Below, piece after piece: positions 1 to 5,780 of a stretch of DNA of 5,780 nucleotides. The notes below the pieces were generated by a model, which saw only the letters and a program-made list of their open reading frames with translations, was not told the origin of the DNA and searched no databases. A program made the position numbers and the translations under genes. The stretch spans positions 1 through 5,780 of the forward strand of contig JAGGXG010000133.1 in the NCBI GenBank assembly GCA_021163175.1, given 5' to 3'. Positions within the stretch are counted from its first letter, which is position 1. Each line of letters starts with the position of its first letter. This DNA comes from Thermoplasmata archaeon (GTDB lineage Archaea > Thermoplasmatota > E2 > UBA202 > JdFR-43).

Positions 1-497
1 GTTTTTAGCTTCCCTCTCCCGTATTTTTCTATTGTTTCCTCCATACTCATTTTTTTCATTTCCTCTATTGTTTTTTTACGAGAAGTCATCAGCTGAATGA
101 TACGAGGAAGCATTTTTATTTTATCAAGGGAAGAAAGCATTGGATACTCTATTCTGTCTCCTATATAACCAAGGCGGGAACCAATGAAATTAACGCTTGC
201 ATTCAGCTCCTTCAAAGCTTTAACACATGCTCCTCTTTTTCCACCTCCTATCAGATGGAAGCCTAAATCGATTTTATACTCGCCCCCATATATTTCGTCC
301 AAGCTCGGGTGAGCAAATGCATTGGCCATTTCAAACTTTGCAATGAGCTTGAGATAATCTTCATCTATTCCTTCCATTGTCAGCGCTCTTCCTCCAAGCA
401 CGTTTTCCTTTTCATATATGTCAACGATATGCTTTTCAACAAGCTTCGCCGCCGTAGCCAGCCCGCCTAAACCAGCGCCAACTATCGCAACCTTCAT
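1..497 (-). CDS. FAD/NAD(P)-dependent oxidoreductase, phytoene-desaturase-like (N-terminal part, cut by window edge)
   Basis: The 165 visible codons read without a stop to the left edge, so the C-terminal part is missing. The protein opens with a Rossmann dinucleotide-binding fold: MKVAIVGAGLGGLATA carries GxGxxG at residues 7-12, E29 lies at the end of the second strand where it would hold the adenosine ribose, and GGRA follows at 35-38. A DLGFHLIGG segment at 77-85 resembles the second FAD-contact region of the CrtI/amine-oxidase superfamily. Such flavoenzymes desaturate, saturate or isomerise isoprenoid or other hydrophobic substrates, but the substrate-determining part lies outside the window. 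The start is set by GGAG at 506-509, 8 bases before the ATG and inside the end of the UbiA gene, whose stop is only 2 bases upstream. The two genes are therefore almost certainly one transcript. The superfamily is fairly certain; the reaction is unknown. Confidence 0.82.
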   Translation of the reverse strand, partial: MKVAIVGAGLGGLATAAKLVEKHIVDIYEKENVLGGRALTMEGIDEDYLKLIAKFEMANAFAHPSLDEIYGGEYKIDLGFHLIGGGKRGACVKALKELNASVNFIGSRLGYIGDRIEYPMLSSLDKIKMLPRIIQLMTSRKKTIEEMKKMSMEETIEKYGRGKLK

Positions 498-499
498 TT

Positions 500-1498
500 T
501 CACATCTCCGGCTGAAACAATTTTACGCCTGTTAGAGGGGCGAATATGACATACCATATTATTGGGAAGAAAGCAAGAAATATTGCTATTTCCCCAACCA
601 TGCTTACAAGCATAATTGGCACAATAGAATATCGCATGAAAGCAGTCAAACTTATATTTTTCCTTATTTTCTTTCTATCAAATCTTTTCATCGAAAGAAG
701 CTTTATTTCAAGGTAAAGCACAGCAAAAATCAGAATTAAAAGAATGGCAAGTTGCCATATTTCATATCTTAGCCCGTATAGGAATGGAATGAAAATGAGT
801 ATGGCGGAGAAAATTCTTATGGACATGCCAAACGCTTTAAAATGCCATGGAATGTGTATAAAACCTTTCTCAACTTTTACACCTGATGCAAGAGCTATAT
901 TTTTAACTCCCATGATGAAATCGTGATCAGCATCTTTTATACCACCCTCAATGGCATTCATATGCAGAGTTTGATCGAAAGTGAGTAAGAAAATAATCCA
1001 GGTTAGTAAGCTTGGCTTCGAAAACGACAATGCCCCAAATAAAAAAATAAATGCCATTGAAAGGGCTACCATGAAATCAGATGCTATGATTTTCTTTCCA
1101 TACAGATTATAGATTGTTCCAAGTATGCCTGCCATGGAAATCGTTACTATTGAAGCAAATCTTAGCTCATCTATCTCCTTTCCTTTAAACAGAATTGCTA
1201 CAAAAAGAAAAGAAAGAATTACAGATATGACAACGATTGCAACAGCACTTTTTCTGGAAACAGCGCCGCTCACCAAAGGTTTTCCTTTTAGCTCTTCAAC
1301 CAGCGAATCAAGCTCGACATCAGCGTAGTCATTCAAAACGAAGCCAAATATTGTAGCAAAAATGCCTATTGCAAATAGTATTGCAAGACTATAAAAATCA
1401 TATATGCCTATAGAAATCGCCCCAAACACAGGCGGAATGGCCAGGCCGCCCAAGCCAGGAAGTCGCAGCAGTTTTGCATATGCATGAAATTTTTTCAT
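500..1498 (-). CDS. UbiA-family membrane prenyltransferase
   Basis: A 332-residue, very hydrophobic protein with about eight or nine predicted membrane segments. The first Asp-rich motif of UbiA enzymes is at 56-64 (NDYADVELD, i.e. NDxxDxxxD), followed by GKPLVSGAVS at 72-81 and YNLYGKK at 130-136. The second Asp motif is DADHD at 189-193 after GGIK, with a lysine at 199. These Asp clusters bind Mg2+ and the diphosphate of a prenyl donor, so the enzyme should attach a prenyl chain to an acceptor in the membrane. Family members include DGGGP synthase for archaeal lipids, quinone prenyltransferases and lycopene elongase; the acceptor cannot be chosen from sequence alone. The lycopene-elongase signature I remember is not evident. 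It is slightly longer than the usual 270-300 residues. No SD site precedes the ATG, but a TATA box lies about 26 bases upstream, suggesting a leaderless mRNA. It heads a two-gene unit with the downstream flavoenzyme. Confidence 0.88.
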   Translation of the reverse strand: MKKFHAYAKLLRLPGLGGLAIPPVFGAISIGIYDFYSLAILFAIGIFATIFGFVLNDYADVELDSLVEELKGKPLVSGAVSRKSAVAIVVISVILSFLFVAILFKGKEIDELRFASIVTISMAGILGTIYNLYGKKIIASDFMVALSMAFIFLFGALSFSKPSLLTWIIFLLTFDQTLHMNAIEGGIKDADHDFIMGVKNIALASGVKVEKGFIHIPWHFKAFGMSIRIFSAILIFIPFLYGLRYEIWQLAILLILIFAVLYLEIKLLSMKRFDRKKIRKNISLTAFMRYSIVPIMLVSMVGEIAIFLAFFPIIWYVIFAPLTGVKLFQPEM

Positions 1499-1518
1499 AT
1501 GATTTGGAAATTTTACAC

Positions 1519-1530
1519 TATATATAAAAT
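1519..1530. promoter_or_regulatory. TATA box for the UbiA gene, possibly bidirectional
   Basis: The minus strand reads TTTATATATA here, close to the archaeal TATA consensus (TTTATATA, 1521-1528). Its centre is about 26 bases before the UbiA ATG at 1498, so transcription should begin at or next to the start codon, which agrees with the lack of an SD site. The plus strand reads TATATATAAAAT, also a good TATA box, facing the decayed small gene that begins near 1555. Confidence 0.6.
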
Positions 1531-1550
1531 TGTTTAAAAATGATGGATTG

Positions 1551-1574
1551 AGGTATGATGGCAGGTATGATGGC
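1551..1574 (+). repeat. Two tandem copies of a 12-base unit
   Basis: The unit AGGTATGATGGC occurs twice back to back with no mismatch (1551-1562 and 1563-1574). Being a multiple of three, it keeps frame and gives two Met-Met-Ala starts in the adjoining plus-strand remnant. It looks like a simple duplication rather than a functional repeat array. Confidence 0.7.
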
Positions 1575-1769
1575 AGATAGCAAAATATAACAAATGCTTG
1601 AAAAAGATGAATCCCTTAACAAGGTGAAAGTCTTTCAAAGAAGATTAGTAAACAGAATCACAGAAAAAAATTGTGGAAGTTGAAGGTTATTGACGGTAGA
1701 GCCAATTATAGTGAAATAAAGCAAATATCTGAAGAGATTGTAAAGCATGCTGAAGTAATTTATGCGTAA
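1555..1769 (+). pseudogene. Remnant of an unrecognised small gene, about 65-70 residues when repaired
   Basis: From ATG at 1555 or 1567 the plus strand reads MADSKI, then a TAA at 1588-1590, then in the same frame MLEKDESLNKVKVFQRR and LVNRITEKN up to a TGA at 1681-1683. A second frame (multiples of three) is open from 1620 and carries KVIDGRANYSEIKQ followed by ISEEIVKHAEVIYA, ending at TAA 1767-1769. The two frames join near a run of seven A (1664-1670). In the third frame the bridge reads KIVEVEG, so the ancestral join may have been TEKKIVEVE-VIDGRAN, needing one change in the A run and one around 1685-1686. The charged, helix-like composition looks coding, but I do not recognise a family. 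It ends one base before the convergent cupin stop. Alternatives are sequencing errors in an intact gene, or chance. Low to moderate confidence. Confidence 0.42.
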
Positions 1770-1770
1770 A

Positions 1771-2112
1771 TTAATCCTTATATGGAATTATACACAAAAA
1801 TTTCCATGGCTTGTCTCCGTTGTTGCGATACCAGTGCGGAACATCTGGCTCGATATATAAAAAATCCCCTTCTTTTACCTCTTTTTCTTCCTCGCAGCAT
1901 CCTATGATGCCAGTGCCTTCGAGAACAAATATCTCATGCTCCCAGGGATGCTGATGTCGTGGAATTTTTCCATCTGGCTCAATGGTGAATAAACGCATTG
2001 CATAATTTGCGGCGCCACGCTCCTTGGTTATGAGCCACTGAATCCATGCGCCAACGGCTCCTTCCATTTCGACTTTTTCTTTTTTCACATTATTTATGTT
2101 ATTATGATACAT
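1771..2112 (-). CDS. Small single-domain cupin (Cupin_2 type) metal-binding protein
   Basis: The 113-residue protein is one complete double-stranded beta-helix (cupin) domain. Motif 1 spans residues 48-66 with H53, H55 and E60 as likely metal ligands (HQHPWEHE). Motif 2 spans 82-97 (GDFLYIEPDVPHWYRN) with H93 as the fourth ligand. Small stand-alone cupins of this kind serve as dioxygenases, isomerases, sugar-binding or sensory proteins, so no reaction can be assigned. A CC pair at 72-73 is a minor oddity. I keep the ATG at 2112, because the segment VKKEKVEMEGAVGAWIQWLI resembles the usual N-terminus of such cupins, and a TATA-like box lies about 25 bases upstream. Met16 (codon at 2067) is an alternative start but has no SD site. 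The gene appears to have its own promoter and is not obviously linked to either neighbour. Confidence 0.85.
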   Translation of the reverse strand: MYHNNINNVKKEKVEMEGAVGAWIQWLITKERGAANYAMRLFTIEPDGKIPRHQHPWEHEIFVLEGTGIIGCCEEEKEVKEGDFLYIEPDVPHWYRNNGDKPWKFLCIIPYKD

Positions 2113-2133
2113 GGTAATGTATTGTGTTTCAAA

Positions 2134-2141
2134 ATTTAATA
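2134..2141 (-). promoter_or_regulatory. TATA-like box for the cupin gene
   Basis: The minus strand reads TATTAAAT, centred about 25 bases before the cupin ATG at 2112. No SD site lies between, so a leaderless transcript is likely. The match to the archaeal TATA consensus is moderate, and the surrounding sequence is AT-rich enough for such a match to arise by chance. Confidence 0.35.
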
Positions 2142-2162
2142 GTTATGACAAAAAGTTTAGTT

Positions 2163-2309
2163 TTAGGGTTCATAACTGGAAGTTATCCATTCTCCTGTTG
2201 TAGAATATTCTTTAATTTTTTTTTCTTTGATGAAGGGTTTAACCTCCTCCCATATTCTTTGATAATCCTTTCTAGCTTCTTCTAATTTTTTTCTTTCGTT
2301 TCTTCTCAT
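2163..2309 (-). CDS. 48-residue charged protein coupled to the SDH protease gene
   Basis: This short frame starts with an ATG whose last bases overlap the stop of the protease gene (ATGA, 2309-2306) and ends at TAA 2163-2165. A full SD sequence, GGAGGT (2316-2321), lies 6 bases before the ATG, the strongest ribosome site in the left half of the window. That is good evidence that it is translated, probably coupled to the protease. The first two thirds are rich in Lys, Arg and Glu and probably helical (MRRNERKKLEEARKDYQRIW, then EEVKPFIKEKK). The tail IKEYSTTGEWITSSYEP is less charged. There is no signal peptide or membrane segment. I do not recognise a family. Context suggests an adaptor, inhibitor or regulator of the protease, but that is inference. 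A short T run on the coding strand (2154-2150) after the stop might end transcription. Confidence 0.72.
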   Translation of the reverse strand: MRRNERKKLEEARKDYQRIWEEVKPFIKEKKIKEYSTTGEWITSSYEP

Positions 2310-3199
2310 TTTTTTACCTCCATTTTTGCTTTGAAGGAATATTCTTTACTTTCGATACATTTTGCTATATTGTTAGTAGAAACAAAATTGTTTAATCTTA
2401 CATATAGCTCGTAGATAAGTTGCCAAAATTTGCTTTTCAAATCTTTAATCTCTATATTTAATCCACACTTTAGTGCATCTCTAGCATAAATGGGTCTTCC
2501 ATGGGTCTTAACTTTCTCTGGAGTAAGAAAAATTTTTATTTTCTTTTTTATTTCTTTTTCAGATAAATCTGATAGCATGCCTGTTTTAAGCGCTTTTATT
2601 GCAATATCCTCTGATAATGCTAATGCAGTTTTAAATTCAGCAATTTCTCTTTCATCATAATTAGACAATTGTTGTAGATACGGTTGTAAGTTTCCTTTCT
2701 CTTTAACTGCTCTTGCAAATAAATCCTCATAACTTTTTACTAGATTGTAAACAGAAAATCGCTTTATCCTGTTATCTTCTACATATGTTACTTGAGGATC
2801 GACGGATCCTAATTCTGAGGTTTCACTCATAATTATTTTACTAGCTCCAAGAGATATCATTGTAGCAGCAGATTTAGCTTTGCTTGGTATAATAACATCA
2901 TATTTATTTGTGCCACTATATGAACGACAAATATTTATTATTCGCTCTGCAGCCAAACCGTCTCCACCTGGCGAATTTAAAACAAGTGCGAAACCATTTG
3001 ATAAATCACTTTTTTGGAAGATACCTTCTATCATATCTGCATCACTATCTTCTATCATGACCGGGTATCGAAAGCTAGTAAAAAATGAAATTATTGGTTT
3101 TCCCATCATTTTCTCCAACTCAACATATAAATGTCTTCTAGTAGAATGTCCTTGATACTGTTCCTCAGCTACTTGCTGGATGACAATTTTGTCTTTCAT
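2306..3199 (-). CDS. SDH-family Clp-fold serine protease (SDH_sah)
   Basis: A 297-residue protein of the serine dehydrogenase proteinase family, which has the ClpP/crotonase fold. Diagnostic stretches are GKPIISFFTS (33-42), LVLNSPGGDGLAAERII (72-88; the SPGGDG turn acts as oxyanion hole), IPSKAKSAATMISLGASKI (104-122; S110 is the probable nucleophile, as in the SAxT/SAGT motif of the family) and ELGSVDPQV (129-137). A C-terminal HGRPIYARDALKCGLNI (233-249) also fits the family. No signal peptide is seen; a hydrophobic patch near 257-268 (KFWQLIYELYVR) is too short and charged to be a clear membrane anchor. Substrates are unknown. The start is supported by GGAG 5 bases before the ATG. It is more AT-rich than the ribosomal-operon genes upstream: sample stretches give about 29% GC (2641-2760) against 50% in SecY (4321-4380). 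It overlaps the downstream 48-residue gene by 4 bases. Confidence 0.9.
   Translation of the reverse strand: MKDKIVIQQVAEEQYQGHSTRRHLYVELEKMMGKPIISFFTSFRYPVMIEDSDADMIEGIFQKSDLSNGFALVLNSPGGDGLAAERIINICRSYSGTNKYDVIIPSKAKSAATMISLGASKIIMSETSELGSVDPQVTYVEDNRIKRFSVYNLVKSYEDLFARAVKEKGNLQPYLQQLSNYDEREIAEFKTALALSEDIAIKALKTGMLSDLSEKEIKKKIKIFLTPEKVKTHGRPIYARDALKCGLNIEIKDLKSKFWQLIYELYVRLNNFVSTNNIAKCIESKEYSFKAKMEVKK
2316..2321 (-). promoter_or_regulatory. Strong Shine-Dalgarno site of the 48-residue gene
   Basis: The minus strand reads GGAGGT, 6 bases before the ATG at 2309 and inside the last codons of the protease gene. It is the main sequence evidence that the short downstream frame is a real gene. Confidence 0.75.
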
Positions 3200-3202
3200 T
3201 TT

Positions 3203-3231
3203 CTCTCCTTCATCCTTTATATTATTTTATT
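3203..3231 (-). promoter_or_regulatory. Ribosome site and AT-rich possible promoter of the protease gene
   Basis: AAGGAGAG (3203-3210) is a good SD site 5 bases from the GGAG core to the ATG at 3199. Just upstream, the minus strand reads AATAAAATAATATAAA (3216-3231), which could hold a TATA element. Its distance to the ATG is short for a promoter with a leader that includes the SD site, so read-through from adk across the 73-base gap remains possible. Confidence 0.35.
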
Positions 3232-3273
3232 GGATTTAAGACTTACCATTGTTATGCTATACCATGAAACTCA

Positions 3274-3822
3274 TTATTCCAGAGCTTTTATCATTTCTTC
3301 CGCCGCCTCTTCCAGCTTTCCCTGCCTATTCTTTATTATTTTTAGAGTTGCTCCTGTCAGGACAGCGTAGCTCATTCCAGCTATTCTATTCATGAGCTGA
3401 TGCTCTTCCATGCTCGCTGCACTTTCCTCGTCTCTCACCCTTATATCCGCATCCTTTTTTCGCCTTTCCATGATTTCATTTGCATCTGCTTCTATCAATA
3501 TTATTCTGCTTGGTTTTAAAATGGAAAGAACATCATAAGGCAGTCCTGGAAGATAGCCGAATGGCGTTTTTATTGTGCAATGGGTGTCGACAATAGCGTT
3601 GCCAAGCTTTGCAATTCTTTTTGCAGCTTCAATTTGCATTTCACGTTGCAATTCATATGGCAACTTCCTTAACTCATCTCTATGCTCAACAAGATTTCTT
3701 TCTTTTGCAATTTTAAATATCTCGTCTCCATAGTTAACAACATTTATGCTTTTCTTTTTCAAAACCTCATTCATTACAGTTGTCTTTCCAGCGCCAGGTA
3801 TTCCAGCCACTATTGCGATCAT
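3274..3822 (-). CDS. adkA: Archaeal adenylate kinase
   Basis: A 182-residue P-loop kinase that interconverts ATP + AMP and 2 ADP in the cytoplasm. The Walker A loop is GIPGAGKT at 7-14. The archaeal AdkA signature IVDTHCTIKTPFGYLPGLP is at 77-95, and the lid region RRKKDADIRVRDEES (120-134) supplies the arginines that grip phosphate. The length is close to that of other archaeal AdkA proteins, which differ from bacterial Adk in lacking the long zinc-type lid. The start codon overlaps the SecY stop (ATGA at 3822-3819), so translation is probably coupled. The GGGGGT before the start is only a partial SD match. Its position directly after secY is the usual archaeal order. Confidence 0.95.
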   Translation of the reverse strand: MIAIVAGIPGAGKTTVMNEVLKKKSINVVNYGDEIFKIAKERNLVEHRDELRKLPYELQREMQIEAAKRIAKLGNAIVDTHCTIKTPFGYLPGLPYDVLSILKPSRIILIEADANEIMERRKKDADIRVRDEESAASMEEHQLMNRIAGMSYAVLTGATLKIIKNRQGKLEEAAEEMIKALE

Positions 3823-5351
3823 TCTACCCCCAGGAATTTTCTTATAACAGGATGCATCTCCATTGCCTGCTCCCTTGCAATCTGTTCATATAGGCGTATA
3901 ACAATACCAACTGTAAGCAGAACACCTGTTCCGGTTGTGTTGCCTACAGTTCCAATTAAATTGGCAGCAACAGCGAGTAAGCCAACCAAAGCAGAGCTCA
4001 ATATTGTCAAAGCTGGAATATATCTTGCGAGAACTTTTTTCAAAACCCTAGGATCACGCCTGAAGCCTGGAATCTGCATACCAGAGCTTTGAATTTGTCT
4101 TGCCACCGCTTCTGGCCCCATATTAGTGGTTTCTATCCAGAATTTTCCAAAGAAAATGCTTCCTATAACAAATACAGTTGTATATATCACGATGCGGAGA
4201 GCCATCTGCCATGGTTCATGCCCATATAAATAAGGTTGATAACGACGATCTATCATTGGAAACAGCCAGGAATATAAACCATTTGGGCGAGTAAGATACC
4301 ACATCAAGCCAGCTGTCGGCTGCGTCTGACCAGGAGGATATTTCCCGAGCCACCATGCGTGTCCAAGCAATGGAATTTTAAGGCGGTTATAGAAAAGCAA
4401 GGCAAACATGTTTAAATTTGCGAGCAAGGCAGCCATTAAAATGACAGGAATATTTGAGGCATACATTAGACGCAAAGGATATCTTCCTCTAGCCCCTCTA
4501 ACACGACCATGGGCGAGAGGCAACTCAACGCGAGACGATTCAGTCCATACAACGAAAAGAAATATGATGGTTGTTCCGATAAATGCAACAATTGGATTTG
4601 GGGGTGTAATGAAAATCTTTTCAAAGCCTCCGCCGGCAAGCTCACTCAGGCTCATGTGGGTGGCGAGATAAATTGTTTTTGGTATAACGCCTGTTGGAGG
4701 ATTTGCAACGCTCAATGGAGCGCTGCTGGAATAAGGATACCAGTTTATCGAGCCAGTTATGATGGCAGAGGATACTCCTGCTGCAATAAACATCGATATT
4801 CCAGAACCAATTCCCCATTTTGAAATAAGTTCATCCATCCAGAAGACGAGCATGCCTCCTATCAAAAGCTGCAGTATGATTATTCCTTTTGCCATTCCAG
4901 AGCCAACCGCAGCTTCGAAAGCCGAGCTTGGTCTTAAATAACCAAAAACTTGAGGGATAGCTTCCACCAAAATCATTATCACAACAAGAACTTTCTGAAA
5001 CCCCTGATATAAAGCCCTATCTTCCTCATCCTGCAAATCAAGTTTTATCAGCTTTGCTCCAACAAAAAGCTGGAGTATGATGGAAGCTGTCACAATTGGC
5101 CCTATGCCAAGATGAACAATGCTCCCGCTGGCGCCCGCCATGATGGCGCGGTAGCCTGAAAATATATCAACGCTATGAGGATCGAGACCATATATGAGGG
5201 TTTGAGTCATTATGTAATATAAAATAAGCATCAAGCCAGTCCACATTAATTTTTTGCGGAAATGAACGTGGCCTTTTGGCTTTTTGATGGCTGGCCATCT
5301 CTCGACGAGGGGTTTGAAGATATAAAGCTTGCTTTTCTCTTCTTCCGCCAT
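3819..5351 (-). CDS. secY: Preprotein translocase channel subunit SecY
   Basis: The 510-residue protein forms the channel of the Sec61/SecYEG translocon in the cytoplasmic membrane. Ten membrane segments can be placed near residues 34-54, 81-100, 119-140, 153-173, 183-203, 254-271, 298-322, 383-402, 442-465 and 471-490. The plug segment follows TM1 (about 57-70), and HLGIGPIVTASIILQLFVGA (80-99) is the classic SecY signature around TM2. The cytosolic loop GRVRGARGRYPLRLMYASN (282-300) is the ribosome-binding loop between TM6 and TM7. The outward loops at about 204-250 and 325-380 are long and Pro/Gly/Trp-rich, giving a protein somewhat longer than the common 430-480 residues. The start is 1 base after the L15 stop, with only a weak SD-like sequence, so translation probably depends on coupling. 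Confidence 0.97.
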   Translation of the reverse strand: MAEEEKSKLYIFKPLVERWPAIKKPKGHVHFRKKLMWTGLMLILYYIMTQTLIYGLDPHSVDIFSGYRAIMAGASGSIVHLGIGPIVTASIILQLFVGAKLIKLDLQDEEDRALYQGFQKVLVVIMILVEAIPQVFGYLRPSSAFEAAVGSGMAKGIIILQLLIGGMLVFWMDELISKWGIGSGISMFIAAGVSSAIITGSINWYPYSSSAPLSVANPPTGVIPKTIYLATHMSLSELAGGGFEKIFITPPNPIVAFIGTTIIFLFVVWTESSRVELPLAHGRVRGARGRYPLRLMYASNIPVILMAALLANLNMFALLFYNRLKIPLLGHAWWLGKYPPGQTQPTAGLMWYLTRPNGLYSWLFPMIDRRYQPYLYGHEPWQMALRIVIYTTVFVIGSIFFGKFWIETTNMGPEAVARQIQSSGMQIPGFRRDPRVLKKVLARYIPALTILSSALVGLLAVAANLIGTVGNTTGTGVLLTVGIVIRLYEQIAREQAMEMHPVIRKFLGVE

Positions 5352-5352
5352 T

Positions 5353-5715
5353 TTATCCCACTATAACTTCGCCTCCAGCACTCTTTATTTTTTCTATAGC
5401 TTTCTCGCTCGCTTCCTTAACATAAACTTTTATAGCCCTGTTTATGAAACCAGAGCCAAGCAACTTATCATAGCCCAGTTCATTCAAATTTATCTCATCT
5501 CCATCAAAGCGATTTAATTCTTCAAGATTTATTGTTTTCTTTTCTCTCACAACACCATGCCTTGTAAATCCATGACGACCCCATCTCCATTTCAAATGCT
5601 TATGCTTTGCTCCAGCAAAACCAGTGCCTCCTTTATTTCCTGCCCCTCTCGCTTTTTTCTTGAATCCATGCCCATGTGTCTTTGAACCCCTAAATTTTTT
5701 TGTTCTCTTCCTCAT
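5353..5715 (-). CDS. rpl15: Large-subunit ribosomal protein L15 (uL15)
   Basis: The 120-residue basic protein binds 23S rRNA and takes part in late assembly of the 50S subunit. The N-terminal extension is typical: MRKRTKKFRGSKTHGHGFKK followed by a Gly/Lys/His-rich arm (residues 21-47) that threads into rRNA. The globular part ends in the family C-terminus AIEKIKSAGGEVIV (106-119). It is somewhat shorter than the 140-150 residues I expect for archaeal L15, with the shortening in the middle (about residues 50-90), but both ends are intact and nothing suggests a broken gene. The start overlaps the L30 stop (ATGA), with a good SD, AAGGAGG (5721-5727), 5 bases upstream. secY follows after a single base. 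Confidence 0.96.
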   Translation of the reverse strand: MRKRTKKFRGSKTHGHGFKKKARGAGNKGGTGFAGAKHKHLKWRWGRHGFTRHGVVREKKTINLEELNRFDGDEINLNELGYDKLLGSGFINRAIKVYVKEASEKAIEKIKSAGGEVIVG

Positions 5716-5780
5716 ATCATCCTCCTTATCAATTCATTTATTGCATCGCCTCTATATCCTGCTGAACCCCCCATATGAAA
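5712..5780 (-). CDS. rpl30: Large-subunit ribosomal protein L30 (uL30), C-terminal end only
   Basis: The last 22 codons and TGA stop of an upstream gene enter from the right edge. They read FHMGGSAGYRGDAI then NELIRRMI. The GYRGDAINELIRRM ending matches the C-terminus of archaeal L30, and L30 is the gene expected directly before L15 in archaeal spc operons. The stop overlaps the L15 start by 4 bases. Identification rests on a short segment plus gene order. Confidence 0.85.
   Translation of the reverse strand, partial: FHMGGSAGYRGDAINELIRRMI
5721..5727 (-). promoter_or_regulatory. Shine-Dalgarno site of L15, inside the L30 gene
   Basis: The minus strand reads AAGGAGG, 5 bases before the L15 ATG and within the last codons of L30 (the Arg-Arg pair). 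It fixes the L15 start and allows re-initiation after L30. Confidence 0.7.

Noticed and set aside
1551..1574. Start of a CRISPR or regulatory repeat array
   Set aside because: There are only two copies of a 12-base unit with no spacers. A simple tandem duplication explains it.
1664..1671. A AAA AAT slippery-type site that could allow programmed -1 frameshifting in the plus-strand remnant
   Set aside because: The reading frame is already broken upstream by an in-frame TAA at 1588-1590, and no clear downstream stem-loop or pseudoknot was seen. Decay or sequencing error is simpler.
1499..1770. tRNA or small structured RNA in the gap between UbiA and cupin
   Set aside because: No cloverleaf, GTTC-type T-loop or obvious long stem was seen by eye, and the sequence looks like degraded coding DNA instead.
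2052..2067. Alternative cupin start at the internal Met16 codon
   Set aside because: It has no SD site, while the upstream ATG at 2112 fits the TATA-like box spacing and preserves a family-like N-terminus.
3682..4092. 136-codon open frame on the plus strand antisense to secY and adk
   Set aside because: It lies entirely over the confidently identified secY and adk genes on the other strand, has no recognisable motif and has no ribosome site. It is a shadow of strong coding on the minus strand.
4408..4823. Two overlapping plus-strand open frames antisense to secY
   Set aside because: They overlap each other and the conserved SecY membrane and loop region, and show no family features.

Overview
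The window looks archaeal and is probably from a euryarchaeon. The L30–L15–SecY–AdkA order on the minus strand is the distal end of the archaeal spc ribosomal-protein operon. The adenylate kinase is the archaeal AdkA type, SecY has the archaeal plug and loop sequences, and TATA-like boxes sit about 25 bases before genes that lack a Shine-Dalgarno (SD) site. The SecY sequence reminds me of Thermoplasmata, but that is from memory and only moderately likely.

Layout, from the right edge in the direction of transcription (all real genes are on the minus strand): the C-terminus of ribosomal protein L30 (5780-5712), L15 (5715-5353), SecY (5351-3819) and AdkA (3822-3274). These overlap or abut, with ATGA overlaps at L30/L15 and SecY/AdkA. 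After a 73-base gap comes an AT-rich two-gene unit: an SDH-family Clp-fold serine protease (3199-2306) and, overlapping its stop by ATGA, a 48-residue protein (2309-2163) with a strong GGAGGT ribosome site. Then follow a single-domain cupin (2112-1771) with its own TATA-like box and, beyond a 272-base gap, a UbiA-family prenyltransferase (1498-500). The UbiA gene is followed after 2 bases by an FAD-dependent, phytoene-desaturase-like oxidoreductase (497 to the left edge, incomplete).

The gap at 1499-1770 holds a TATA box that reads well in both directions and, on the plus strand, what looks like a decayed small gene (1555-1769). It has an in-frame stop and a frame change near a run of seven A, and it runs tail-to-tail into the cupin gene.

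Functionally the right half is core translation, protein export and nucleotide balance. The left half pairs a membrane prenyl transferase with a redox enzyme and so points to isoprenoid metabolism (membrane lipid, quinone or carotenoid). The protease plus micro-protein in between has lower GC than the ribosomal-operon genes and is the most interesting part: an apparently translationally coupled pair of unknown biological role sitting just beyond the spc operon.
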